16,458 bases of DNA. Source: an uncultured Bacteroides sp. Lineage in GTDB: Bacteria > Bacteroidota > Bacteroidia > Bacteroidales > Bacteroidaceae. The position numbers were made by a program, and so were the translations under genes. Shown piece after piece: positions 6,997-14,050 of the stretch (positions are counted from its first letter, which is position 1; each line of letters starts with the position of its first letter). A model generated the notes under the pieces. It was not told the DNA's origin, did no database searches, and worked only from the letters and a program-made list of their open reading frames with translations. The DNA is taken from assembly GCA_900546645.1 (NCBI GenBank), contig URDR01000068.1, positions 1-16,458 of the forward strand, in the 5' to 3' direction.

Positions 6997-8190
6997 TAGA
7001 TACCGCTTTTGGGCTTCATATTTATTTTTTAGTTGTACAGTTGAACTCAAACGTAAAGATAAAACAGAGAAAGTATGTGATACCATTTCTACAGTTTTTG
7101 TACTTGGTAAAATGAAACCTTGGTTTTGCGTTTCTGCAATATAATGCCTTTTATGCTCTTCTGTTGACAAATCAAGATATTTCAAAAACTCAAACGTATA
7201 ACGTAAGAGTTCATTGCTTTGGGCAGTTAGTATTTTGATTGCTGATGATTTAACCTTAAACGGAAAATCCACGTATTTGCAGTCAAGAGTAAAATCATCG
7301 AAAATAATACAGTTCCCTTTGTCATATATCCCAGCTACTTCAGAAGTATAACCCAAAACAAATGCTTTATTAGCTGTTAACACAGGAGTACCATCTTTTG
7401 TATATTCAGTATCTTCCACAATATAAGATTGTGGTTGCTCGTATTGAAGGACATTGCCAACTATAGCATTAAAACCTATGCTTTTTCTGAGTTTTCCAAA
7501 TATCCCATTTCTAATTCCCCTAATTAAGGACTCATATCTCTCAATGATTTTGTTTTGTGTGGCGATGCGTTTGTCAAGTAACGAAATAAATTTTGAAAGT
7601 TTTTCTTGTTCTGCAACTTGGGGCATTGTTACCGCAATATCACCCATTGCTGCTTGTGATAATGTCGGAACGGCACCTCCAACCGTTATTTTTCTTATGG
7701 CATTTTGGAATCTGCTGGTTGACATTAGAACGCTAAGAAGATAGTTATCGCATTGAATATTTTTCAACACAACAAGTTGCGGATTAAGAGTTGTTTTACA
7801 CATAAGTTTATCTACATAGGCAACTTTTCCAACAGTAGAGCCTGTTTTTACGAAAACCACATCTCCTTGTTTAATCATTATCTCAGGTGATTCTTCGAAT
7901 TTATAAAAGCTGATATAGGTGTTATCCTTGTCATAAGTTAACCTGTTATTTTCGATATTTGTTGGGCTGAGGGCTATTGCCCCTTTGCCTTTAGCAACTA
8001 TATCATTCGTTGTATAACCTCGAAAGCCTATACGTCCAACGATTGAAGCGATATTGCATAGTTTGTGCTTTTGCCACTCTCCTTCAAACTCCGGAAATCT
8101 CAAATGGGGAACATTACGGATAACATTTCTTCTATCTGTTGAATTTGGGACATTAAGGACTTTCTTTTCTTTATTATTTGCCATAGTCAT
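6976..8190 (-). CDS. hsdS: Type I restriction-modification specificity subunit, expressed copy
   Basis: HsdS determines the bipartite DNA target of the HsdM methyltransferase and HsdR nuclease. The 404-residue protein has a fixed N-terminus (1-30), TRD1 beginning at RFPEFEGEW (31-39) and running to about 190, a central conserved helix with AEQEKLSKFISLLDKRIATQ (193-212) and NKIIERYESLIRGI (213-226), TRD2 (about 235-375), and a distal helix ending KRYLLRQMFI. It is the only hsdS sequence here with a start codon. It lies 59 bases downstream of the DUF1016 gene on the same strand, so it is the expression site of the operon. Three inverted-repeat arms lie inside it (8086-8100, 7540-7552, 7513-7530), each at a conserved protein segment, which is how new halves can be switched in without changing frame. 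The ATG at 8190 is used; an ATG two codons later is an alternative. Confidence 0.93.
   Translation of the reverse strand: MTMANNKEKKVLNVPNSTDRRNVIRNVPHLRFPEFEGEWQKHKLCNIASIVGRIGFRGYTTNDIVAKGKGAIALSPTNIENNRLTYDKDNTYISFYKFEESPEIMIKQGDVVFVKTGSTVGKVAYVDKLMCKTTLNPQLVVLKNIQCDNYLLSVLMSTSRFQNAIRKITVGGAVPTLSQAAMGDIAVTMPQVAEQEKLSKFISLLDKRIATQNKIIERYESLIRGIRNGIFGKLRKSIGFNAIVGNVLQYEQPQSYIVEDTEYTKDGTPVLTANKAFVLGYTSEVAGIYDKGNCIIFDDFTLDCKYVDFPFKVKSSAIKILTAQSNELLRYTFEFLKYLDLSTEEHKRHYIAETQNQGFILPSTKTVEMVSHTFSVLSLRLSSTVQLKNKYEAQKRYLLRQMFI
7513..7530 (-). repeat. Inverted repeat of the TRD2c/TRD2d pair, right arm (18 bp)
   Basis: AATTCCCCTAATTAAGGA on the plus strand, partner of 6444-6461, inside the expressed hsdS at codons 221-226. 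Confidence 0.88.
7540..7552 (-). repeat. Central inverted repeat, right arm (13 bp)
   Basis: CTCAATGATTTTG on the plus strand, partner of 5274-5286, inside the expressed hsdS at codons 213-217 (last base of N213 through KIIE). Confidence 0.75.
8086..8100 (-). repeat. Outer inverted repeat, right arm (15 bp)
   Basis: AAACTCCGGAAATCT on the plus strand, partner of 4734-4748, at codons 31-35 (RFPEF) of the expressed hsdS. Codons 1-30 lie outside the invertible segment and stay fixed. Confidence 0.85.
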
Positions 8191-8249
8191 TACTTTTTAA
8201 TATTGAAGTTTAATCTGATTAGCACGAACCGGTCGCAGTTTGCTACCTG

Positions 8250-9302
8250 TTACTTATCTTTCTTTTCTTCATCGTATGCCTGAATCTCATCTTGTATAAT
8301 CTGTTTCAGGTCATCTTGTGGGATAATCAACCGATAGTCGGCTACACCGATAGGTTTATCCAACCCATCAAGTGACAACTCCACATCTACATGATTCTTC
8401 TCGGCGCAAAGAATAATACCGATAGAAGGATTTTCGCCCTCGCTACGTTCTGTTCTGTCAAGAATGGAAAGGTAATAGTTCATTTTCCCTGCATACTCTG
8501 GCTTGTATCTGCCAGCTTTTAGTTCAATGGCAATAAGACTTCTAAGCCCTCGGTGAAAAAAGAGCAAATCTACAATGCCATTCCGATCCTTATATTCTAT
8601 TGGATATTGATTTCCGATATAGGTAAACCCTTTTCCTAATTCAAGCAGAAACAGCTTAATCTTTTCCACAAGTCGATGTTCCAAGTCTAACTCAAGTACA
8701 GGTTCCGTTACACCCAAGAAACCAAGGTTATATGTGCTTTTGATAACTTCATTGGCATATGAAGCAACAGGCACAGGGAGAGTTGTGGCAAAATTGTTAT
8801 CTTTTTCAACAGACAAACATGATTGCTCGTACATACGAAGACTTATGGCATTGACTAAGAGGTCACGGTTCCAACCTTTTGTTATGGTTTCAACGGCATA
8901 ATAAAGTATGGCATCATCGTTGTCCTTAGTATATTTGTTAGACATCAGTTCGGCAGTATGTCCCCACGGCAAAACTGCAACAGCCTGTTGCAGTTTTAAC
9001 GCAGAATCACAAAACCTGCAATAAAACTTCTTCATCAACCAAAGGCTACGAGGTGACAGACCCATTTTGGGATAACGTTGCTTTAAGTCGGTAGACAATC
9101 GTTTTACTACACCAGCTCCATGCTTGGAATCCAACTTCTTTTCCTGTAGCAACCTGCCTATTTCCCAATGCGCATTACTCACATTGTCTGCAATGCTACG
9201 GGCTATGGAAAATCTTGCTTTTTCCAAAACTGCAACAGCGCGTTGCAGTAATTCGTTATAATCAACTGGATTGACTACCTCAGTCTCTTTGCCGTTTGCC
9301 AT
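8250..9302 (-). CDS. DUF1016 / YhcG-family PD-(D/E)XK nuclease-domain protein
   Basis: A 350-residue protein with the two parts of the YhcG family: an N-terminal DUF1016 helical domain (about 12-165, with HWEIGRLLQEKK, LSPRSLWLMKKFY and LPWGH) and a C-terminal PD-(D/E)XK nuclease-like domain (about 190-340). The likely catalytic residues are D245 in GIVDLLFF and E260/K262 in IAIELKAG, followed by RYKPEYAGKMNYYLS. The ATG at 9302 is 10 bases after the hsdM stop. A TTG start six codons earlier would overlap the hsdM stop and is less likely. The gene sits between hsdM and hsdS in one transcription unit, so it is probably co-expressed with the restriction system. Family members are often found near Type I systems, but their biochemical role is not settled, and whether this one affects restriction is inference. 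Two copies of a palindromic sequence lie inside the gene (8970-8997, 9225-9249). Confidence 0.9.
   Translation of the reverse strand: MANGKETEVVNPVDYNELLQRAVAVLEKARFSIARSIADNVSNAHWEIGRLLQEKKLDSKHGAGVVKRLSTDLKQRYPKMGLSPRSLWLMKKFYCRFCDSALKLQQAVAVLPWGHTAELMSNKYTKDNDDAILYYAVETITKGWNRDLLVNAISLRMYEQSCLSVEKDNNFATTLPVPVASYANEVIKSTYNLGFLGVTEPVLELDLEHRLVEKIKLFLLELGKGFTYIGNQYPIEYKDRNGIVDLLFFHRGLRSLIAIELKAGRYKPEYAGKMNYYLSILDRTERSEGENPSIGIILCAEKNHVDVELSLDGLDKPIGVADYRLIIPQDDLKQIIQDEIQAYDEEKKDK
8970..8997. repeat. Perfect palindrome inside the DUF1016 gene, copy 1
   Basis: AAAACTGCAACAG at 8971-8983 and its exact reverse complement at 8985-8997, separated by one base. On the coding strand it encodes KLQQAVAVL (residues 103-111). 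Positions 8970-8994 match 9225-9249 at 23 of 25 bases. Confidence 0.85.
9225..9249. repeat. Palindromic repeat inside the DUF1016 gene, copy 2
   Basis: ACTGCAAC (9229-9236) and GTTGCAGT (9242-9249) around a 5-base loop. It is a near copy of the palindrome 255 bases (85 codons) away, in the same reading frame, and encodes LLQRAVAVL (residues 18-26). Confidence 0.8.
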
Positions 9303-9312
9303 AATGTTCAAT

Positions 9313-10863
9313 TTATACAATACCCAATTCTTTCAGATACACTTCAATCTCTTTGTCGAGTTCGGCACGCTTGGCTTCCAACTCTTTGATTTCAGCCATT
9401 ACAGCCTTGATGTCAATCGGTTCTTCCTCTTCAAAGGTATCAACGTAACGGGGAATATTCAGATTGTAATCATTCTCGGCTATTTCATGAAGAGAGGCAA
9501 GATGACTGTACTTTTCTATTTCCTTGCGGTCACGATAAGTTTCAACAATCTTCCGGATATGCTGTTCACGAAGTTTGTTCTGAGTCTTTACCTTTTCAAA
9601 CTCCTTGCTTGCATCAATAAACAGAATATTGTCATCCTCTTTGCGGCATTTCTTGAAAACAAGAATACAAGTCGGAATGCTTGTACCATAGAAGATATTG
9701 GCAGGCAAACCGATAATGGCATCCACATAGTTTTTCTTTTCTATGAGAAAACGCCGGATGACACCTTCGGCATTACCACGAAACAACACACCATGAGGAG
9801 CTACACAGGCCATTGTACCACCCTCATTCAAGTGGTAAATCATGTGCAAGATAAAGGCATAATCGGCAGTCTTGCGTGGAGCAAGCCGCCCTGCCTTGCT
9901 GAAACGGTCATCGGCGTTGAATTTGTCAGCAGCACTCCATTCAGCCGAGAACGGAGGATTTGCAACCACTGCATCAAACTGGGTATCACCAAACGCATCC
10001 CATTCAAGTGTATCACCATTTTCAATCTTGAAGTTGCTGAATCTGATGCCATGAAGCAACATATTCATTCGGGCAAGGTTATAGGTTGTAGGATTCTTTT
10101 CCTGTCCGTAAATATCAACTGCCTTTCCGATATTGGCAGCACGAAGAAGCAACGAACCGCTACCGCAAGTAGGGTCATAGACATTACGCAGACGTTGATG
10201 TCCGATGGAAACAATCTCAGCCAAGATACGGCTGACTTCCTGCGGGGTATAGAACTCTCCGGCCTTTTTCCCCGCTCCGGCAGCAAATTGGGAAATCATA
10301 TATTCATAGGCATCACCCAAAATATCAATCTCCTGCGACGCCTCTATTCCGAAATCTATATCATCCAAAGCAAGAAGCACATTGCTGACCAATGTATTCT
10401 TGTCGTCAGCAGTCTTACCCAACTTAGGAGAAGCCAAATCAATATCAGAAAACAATCCGCCAAAATCCTCTTCGCTATCTTGTCCCAGCGTACTGTCTTC
10501 AATGCGTTTCAGTGAGCGTTCAAGCATAGGCAAAATATTTTCTTTTCGCTTGATAGCTTCAATTACTGACGAAAACAAGAATTTGGGCTCAATGAAATAA
10601 CCGATATTTTCCAGACATTGGTTCTTGACCTCTTCCTGTAATTCCATTGCATCTGCATCATCCATATCCCATAACTCCTTAAAGGTTATTTCATCATCTG
10701 CCAAGGCATTATTGGCATACTTCTCTATTTTCTCTGACAAGTATTTATAGAAAATGAAACCTAAGGTAAAATACATAAAGTCGCTTGCCGACATATTGCC
10801 ACGCAAACGGTTTGCGACCTCCCAAAGTTGGTCACGGAGTTTCTGCTGTAATTCTTCGCTCAT
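9313..10863 (-). CDS. hsdM: Type I restriction-modification DNA methyltransferase subunit
   Basis: N6-adenine methyltransferase that, with HsdS, modifies the host's own target sites and is also required for restriction. The 516 residues have the N-terminal HsdM helical domain (about 8-150), the conserved segment GEFYTPQEVSRILAE (202-216), the S-adenosylmethionine motif DPTCGSG (230-236) and the catalytic NPPF motif (302-305), typical of adenine methylases. The C-terminal coiled region (about 485-516, ELEAKRAELDKEIEVYLKEL) probably contacts HsdS. The length is normal for the family. It lies downstream of hsdR after 138 bases and 10 bases upstream of the DUF1016 gene. A promoter-like element at 10914-10921 may give it partly independent expression. 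Confidence 0.96.
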   Translation of the reverse strand: MSEELQQKLRDQLWEVANRLRGNMSASDFMYFTLGFIFYKYLSEKIEKYANNALADDEITFKELWDMDDADAMELQEEVKNQCLENIGYFIEPKFLFSSVIEAIKRKENILPMLERSLKRIEDSTLGQDSEEDFGGLFSDIDLASPKLGKTADDKNTLVSNVLLALDDIDFGIEASQEIDILGDAYEYMISQFAAGAGKKAGEFYTPQEVSRILAEIVSIGHQRLRNVYDPTCGSGSLLLRAANIGKAVDIYGQEKNPTTYNLARMNMLLHGIRFSNFKIENGDTLEWDAFGDTQFDAVVANPPFSAEWSAADKFNADDRFSKAGRLAPRKTADYAFILHMIYHLNEGGTMACVAPHGVLFRGNAEGVIRRFLIEKKNYVDAIIGLPANIFYGTSIPTCILVFKKCRKEDDNILFIDASKEFEKVKTQNKLREQHIRKIVETYRDRKEIEKYSHLASLHEIAENDYNLNIPRYVDTFEEEEPIDIKAVMAEIKELEAKRAELDKEIEVYLKELGIV

Positions 10864-11001
10864 ATTATTTTAGTATTTCTTTTACTGCTTGTTTGATTTT
10901 TACATACATATCACAAAGCTATGCACATCCATTATCCCAATAATCTTTATCATTCATATCCCTCCATAGGATGAAGCATAAGGCAACGACTCATCTTTTT
11001 A
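10864..11001 (-). other. hsdR-hsdM spacer with interrupted small reading frame
   Basis: On the minus strand, immediately before hsdM, a 31-codon frame reads MNDKDYWDNGCA, a TAG stop, LCDMYVKIKQAVKEILK and TAA, ending two bases before the hsdM ATG. The composition either side of the TAG looks protein-like, so it could be a decayed small gene, a leader peptide or chance. A GGAGGG stretch lies a few bases before the ATG. A second 14-codon frame (MSRCLMLHPMEGYE) lies upstream and overlaps it. Confidence 0.3.
10914..10921 (-). promoter_or_regulatory. Possible internal promoter -7 element for hsdM
   Basis: The minus strand reads TAGCTTTG, fitting TAnnTTTG, 51 bases upstream of the hsdM start. The nearest upstream TTG has 16 bases of spacing, shorter than the usual 19-21, so the call is weak. 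Separate promoters for hsdM/hsdS and hsdR are common in Type I systems. Confidence 0.3.
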
Positions 11002-13830
11002 TTATTCCCAATTAAACGTTTTTATAATACCACGCAACCTTTCCATTATTCTTGTTAAAGCCTTCCGGGTCTTGATAAGGCCGAGATGTTTCTCCTTCAA
11101 TGCCTTTTGTATAATTTCCGGCTGCTCTTTTTGCAAATAGTCATACTCCTTCATGTAATGATTAAGTACCTCTGCTGAAATCTGTTCTTCATCAGCCAAA
11201 TCATTCACAGCCTTACTGCGTTCCGAAATAATATATTGGTTCAAGCGTTCTTCCAATTCGTTTGTTCCGTCAGCCTTATTGCGACCGTTCATGAAATTCT
11301 CCTTGTCTTCATCCACATTCTTTTGGATGAAGCCGTCTATGAGCTTGGCTTTGCCACGCATCCCGGCATCCTTAATCATTGTGTCGATGATATATCGCCT
11401 CTTTTCCGGATAATCATCGCTATACGGGTCAAGTTTTTCAATAAGTCCCAGAATATACGCCACATTGATAATGTCACTGTGCAAGAGTTCAAGACAGAAA
11501 TCAATGTCTTCCAGTTTTTGACTGTTTCCGTATGGGACAGGGTCGTCTGCAGCAACAGATGGGGTTGCAGGCGGCTCTATAAGCCCGACAGTGATATCAA
11601 GGTATTTACTCTTGTAATCGTTAAATTGCTGTTCGGTCATTCCGAGGTCATCAGCATCCTCGCTGTAATCTTCGTATATGCGGATCTCTGCATGTTTGCG
11701 GATTATGTCACGGAAGGCAAGTACAAAATCCTTTTTGTCATTTTCGCTTTGCAGAGAGTCTATATAGCTTGGCGTTGGATATTTTTGCAAAAATCCGGTA
11801 GTCAGACTTTGGTATTCTTTCTTTATATCCTCAAACGGAGGACGTATTATATCTTCCGGATTATCAGAGTTGCTGAACAATTTTATGGCCGTGTCAACCT
11901 TGTTTTTCAAATCACGGAAGCATACGATTTTACCGAATCGTTTCTTTTCATTCAAGACTCGGTTGGTTCTGCTGAATGCTTGCAATAAACCATGGTATTC
12001 CATGTTCTTGTCCACATAAAGCGTATTCAATTTTTTGCTGTCGAAACCTGTAAGAAACATTCCCACGACAAGGCATAGGTCAAGCGGTTTCATGTCCGCT
12101 TTCTTCTTTTTCATGCGCAGGTTGATGTCGTCATAGTATGCGCGGAAATTTTCTGTGGTAAAGGCTGTACCGAACATCTCATTATAATCATCCATGATGG
12201 ATTGCAGTTCATCCGCTTCGCCAACATGGCTGCTTGCATACTTCCCTGTACCCATACCGGTCTGCTCATCATCCTGACTGTTGTTTGCGCCATAGGTAAA
12301 CACAGCACCAATACGGATTTTAGGATTTAATGATTTGAAAATCTTGTAATAGCGGATAAGCATCGGTACAGACTGCACGGCAAACAATGCGTCAAACTCT
12401 CCGTCAAATGTGGACTTATGGAAGTTATTAAGGATAAATCTTGCAATCTCTTCCATACGAGCCTGACTGTCGTTATCAACAATTTCGTTACCGTGATAAT
12501 ACTCCACGAGGAAGCCAAGCACATTTTCATCGGCAATGGCGTCTTTAATAAGATATTTATGAAGACAGCTTCCGAATATTTCTTTCGTGGTATGTCCATC
12601 CACCGCATTCTCGGTAAAGATAGGTGTTCCCGTAAAACCAAAAATCTGGGCATTATCAAAGAACTTCATAATCTTTTTATGGCTATCCCCGAAATGACTG
12701 CGGTGACACTCGTCGAATATCATGACGATGCGTGAATGGCGGACAGTTTCAATTTTATTGCTATACCAAGCCTTGCTAACTGCCGCATTAAGCTTTTGAA
12801 TGGTGGTTATGATAATTTTGGAATTGCTTTGAAGTCGCTTTACGAGTTCATCCGTATTGTCAGTACCGTCTACCGCACCCGGCTCGAAAGCTTCATATTC
12901 CGACTGGGTCTGCGTATCGAGGTCATGGCGGTCAACCACAAACATCACCTTATCCACATCATCCAGTTCAGAAACAAGCTGGGCTGCCTTGAATGAGGTT
13001 AGGGTCTTGCCCGCACCTGTTGTATGCCAGATATAACCATTCTCATTCGAGTTTTGTACCCGATCCAGAATCTTCTCTACTGCATAGAACTGGTAAGGGC
13101 GAAGTGCCATCAGACTCTTGTCGCCCTCATGCAGCACAATATATTTTCCTATGATTTTGCCAAGTGTACATTTCTCTAAGAAAAATGCGGCAAATTTATC
13201 CAATTCATTGAAGGGATGATTGGCAGCATCTGTCCAGTTGAATGTGAACTTATATCCACTATTGGGATTATTGGCGAAATAGCGAGTGTTCACACCATTG
13301 GAGATAACAAATAGTTGGATATAATCAAATAGTCCGTGAAACGAAGTTTTGTGATAACGCTGTATTTGGTTGTATGCCTGTTTTAGTTCCACGCCACGGC
13401 GTTTCAACTCAATCTGCACAAGCGGCAATCCATTGATTAGAATCGTTATATCATAACGGCATTTTTTACGTCCTTCTACCGTAATCTGGTTGGAAACCTG
13501 AAATTCATTCTGGCACCACTGTTGCCTGTTTAGAAATTCTACCCATATGCGCTGTCCGTCAGCCGTATCAAGCGGATATAAGTCTCGGAGTTTTTTCGCC
13601 TTCTCAAAGCGAGTACCCCCTTCAAGATAGATGAGAATTTTTTCAAACTCCTCTGTCGTAAACCGGCTGCGTCCATGCTCCTCTAGTCGTTTGCGGTTAT
13701 GGACCTCCAACTGCCGTTTGAAATTGGCATACATATTGTCTTCTTCTACAATTTGAACATATTCATAGTCCATTTGCTGAAGAGTAGCTATCAGTCCGGC
13801 TTCCAATGCTGCTTCACTTTGTGTTGACAT
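11002..13830 (-). CDS. hsdR: Type I restriction endonuclease subunit R
   Basis: The motor and nuclease subunit, which translocates DNA in an ATP-dependent manner and cleaves unmodified foreign DNA away from the recognition site. The 942 residues have an N-terminal PD-(D/E)XK nuclease (D127 in RYDITI, E141 and K143 in VQIELKRR). A superfamily 2 helicase core follows, with Walker A WHTTGAGKT (268-276), the DECH box (373-376) and motif III GFTGTP (398-403). Later come MFLTGFDSKKLNTLYVDK and QAFSRTNRV, then an EcoR124-type helical C-terminal region. No truncation or frameshift is visible. It is the first gene of the hsdR-hsdM-DUF1016-hsdS operon and is divergent from the ATPase gene at 14051. Confidence 0.97.
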   Translation of the reverse strand: MSTQSEAALEAGLIATLQQMDYEYVQIVEEDNMYANFKRQLEVHNRKRLEEHGRSRFTTEEFEKILIYLEGGTRFEKAKKLRDLYPLDTADGQRIWVEFLNRQQWCQNEFQVSNQITVEGRKKCRYDITILINGLPLVQIELKRRGVELKQAYNQIQRYHKTSFHGLFDYIQLFVISNGVNTRYFANNPNSGYKFTFNWTDAANHPFNELDKFAAFFLEKCTLGKIIGKYIVLHEGDKSLMALRPYQFYAVEKILDRVQNSNENGYIWHTTGAGKTLTSFKAAQLVSELDDVDKVMFVVDRHDLDTQTQSEYEAFEPGAVDGTDNTDELVKRLQSNSKIIITTIQKLNAAVSKAWYSNKIETVRHSRIVMIFDECHRSHFGDSHKKIMKFFDNAQIFGFTGTPIFTENAVDGHTTKEIFGSCLHKYLIKDAIADENVLGFLVEYYHGNEIVDNDSQARMEEIARFILNNFHKSTFDGEFDALFAVQSVPMLIRYYKIFKSLNPKIRIGAVFTYGANNSQDDEQTGMGTGKYASSHVGEADELQSIMDDYNEMFGTAFTTENFRAYYDDINLRMKKKKADMKPLDLCLVVGMFLTGFDSKKLNTLYVDKNMEYHGLLQAFSRTNRVLNEKKRFGKIVCFRDLKNKVDTAIKLFSNSDNPEDIIRPPFEDIKKEYQSLTTGFLQKYPTPSYIDSLQSENDKKDFVLAFRDIIRKHAEIRIYEDYSEDADDLGMTEQQFNDYKSKYLDITVGLIEPPATPSVAADDPVPYGNSQKLEDIDFCLELLHSDIINVAYILGLIEKLDPYSDDYPEKRRYIIDTMIKDAGMRGKAKLIDGFIQKNVDEDKENFMNGRNKADGTNELEERLNQYIISERSKAVNDLADEEQISAEVLNHYMKEYDYLQKEQPEIIQKALKEKHLGLIKTRKALTRIMERLRGIIKTFNWE

Positions 13831-13858
13831 ATCCTTAGTTTTATATCTTTATAGGCTA

Positions 13859-13866
13859 CAAAGTTA
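13859..13866 (-). promoter_or_regulatory. Possible -7 element for the hsdR operon
   Basis: The minus strand reads TAACTTTG, an exact TAnnTTTG match 28 bases before the hsdR start. No TTTG lies at the expected distance upstream, so only half of the consensus is present. Confidence 0.4.
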
Positions 13867-14001
13867 ACACAAATATTCCACATGGTACTATAGGGGGGTA
13901 ATTTATTGTGTCTTAGAGGTAGCCAGATAGTCAGAGATAGTCATGGGCAAGAATTTAAAACTGAAATTGCGAAGAAAAAGCGCAAAAAACGAAGAAAAAA
14001 C

Positions 14002-14032
14002 TTTGAATAGAAGAATTAAAACTCTATTTTTG
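14002..14032 (+). promoter_or_regulatory. Bacteroidetes-type promoter for the ATPase/RloB operon
   Basis: TTTG at 14002-14005, a 19-base spacer, then TATTTTTG at 14025-14032. This is a full match to the Bacteroidetes primary sigma factor consensus (TTTG, 19-21 bases, TAnnTTTG). Transcription would start about 14037-14042, just before the ATG at 14051, leaving a very short leader. Confidence 0.7.
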
Positions 14033-14050
14033 TTGAAAAGAAGCAAAAAT

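Noticed and set aside
9271..10515. A 414-residue open frame on the plus strand opposite hsdM
   Set aside because: It is entirely antisense to a complete hsdM with all methylase motifs, its translation resembles no family, and it also runs into the antisense of the DUF1016 gene start.
11236..11988. A 250-residue plus-strand open frame
   Set aside because: It is antisense to the C-terminal half of hsdR and has no recognisable motif.
13943..14050. A longer start for the ATPase gene (36 extra residues)
   Set aside because: The extra residues are Lys/Arg-rich and not family-like, and the full-consensus promoter at 14002-14032 lies inside this stretch, immediately before the conserved start at 14051.
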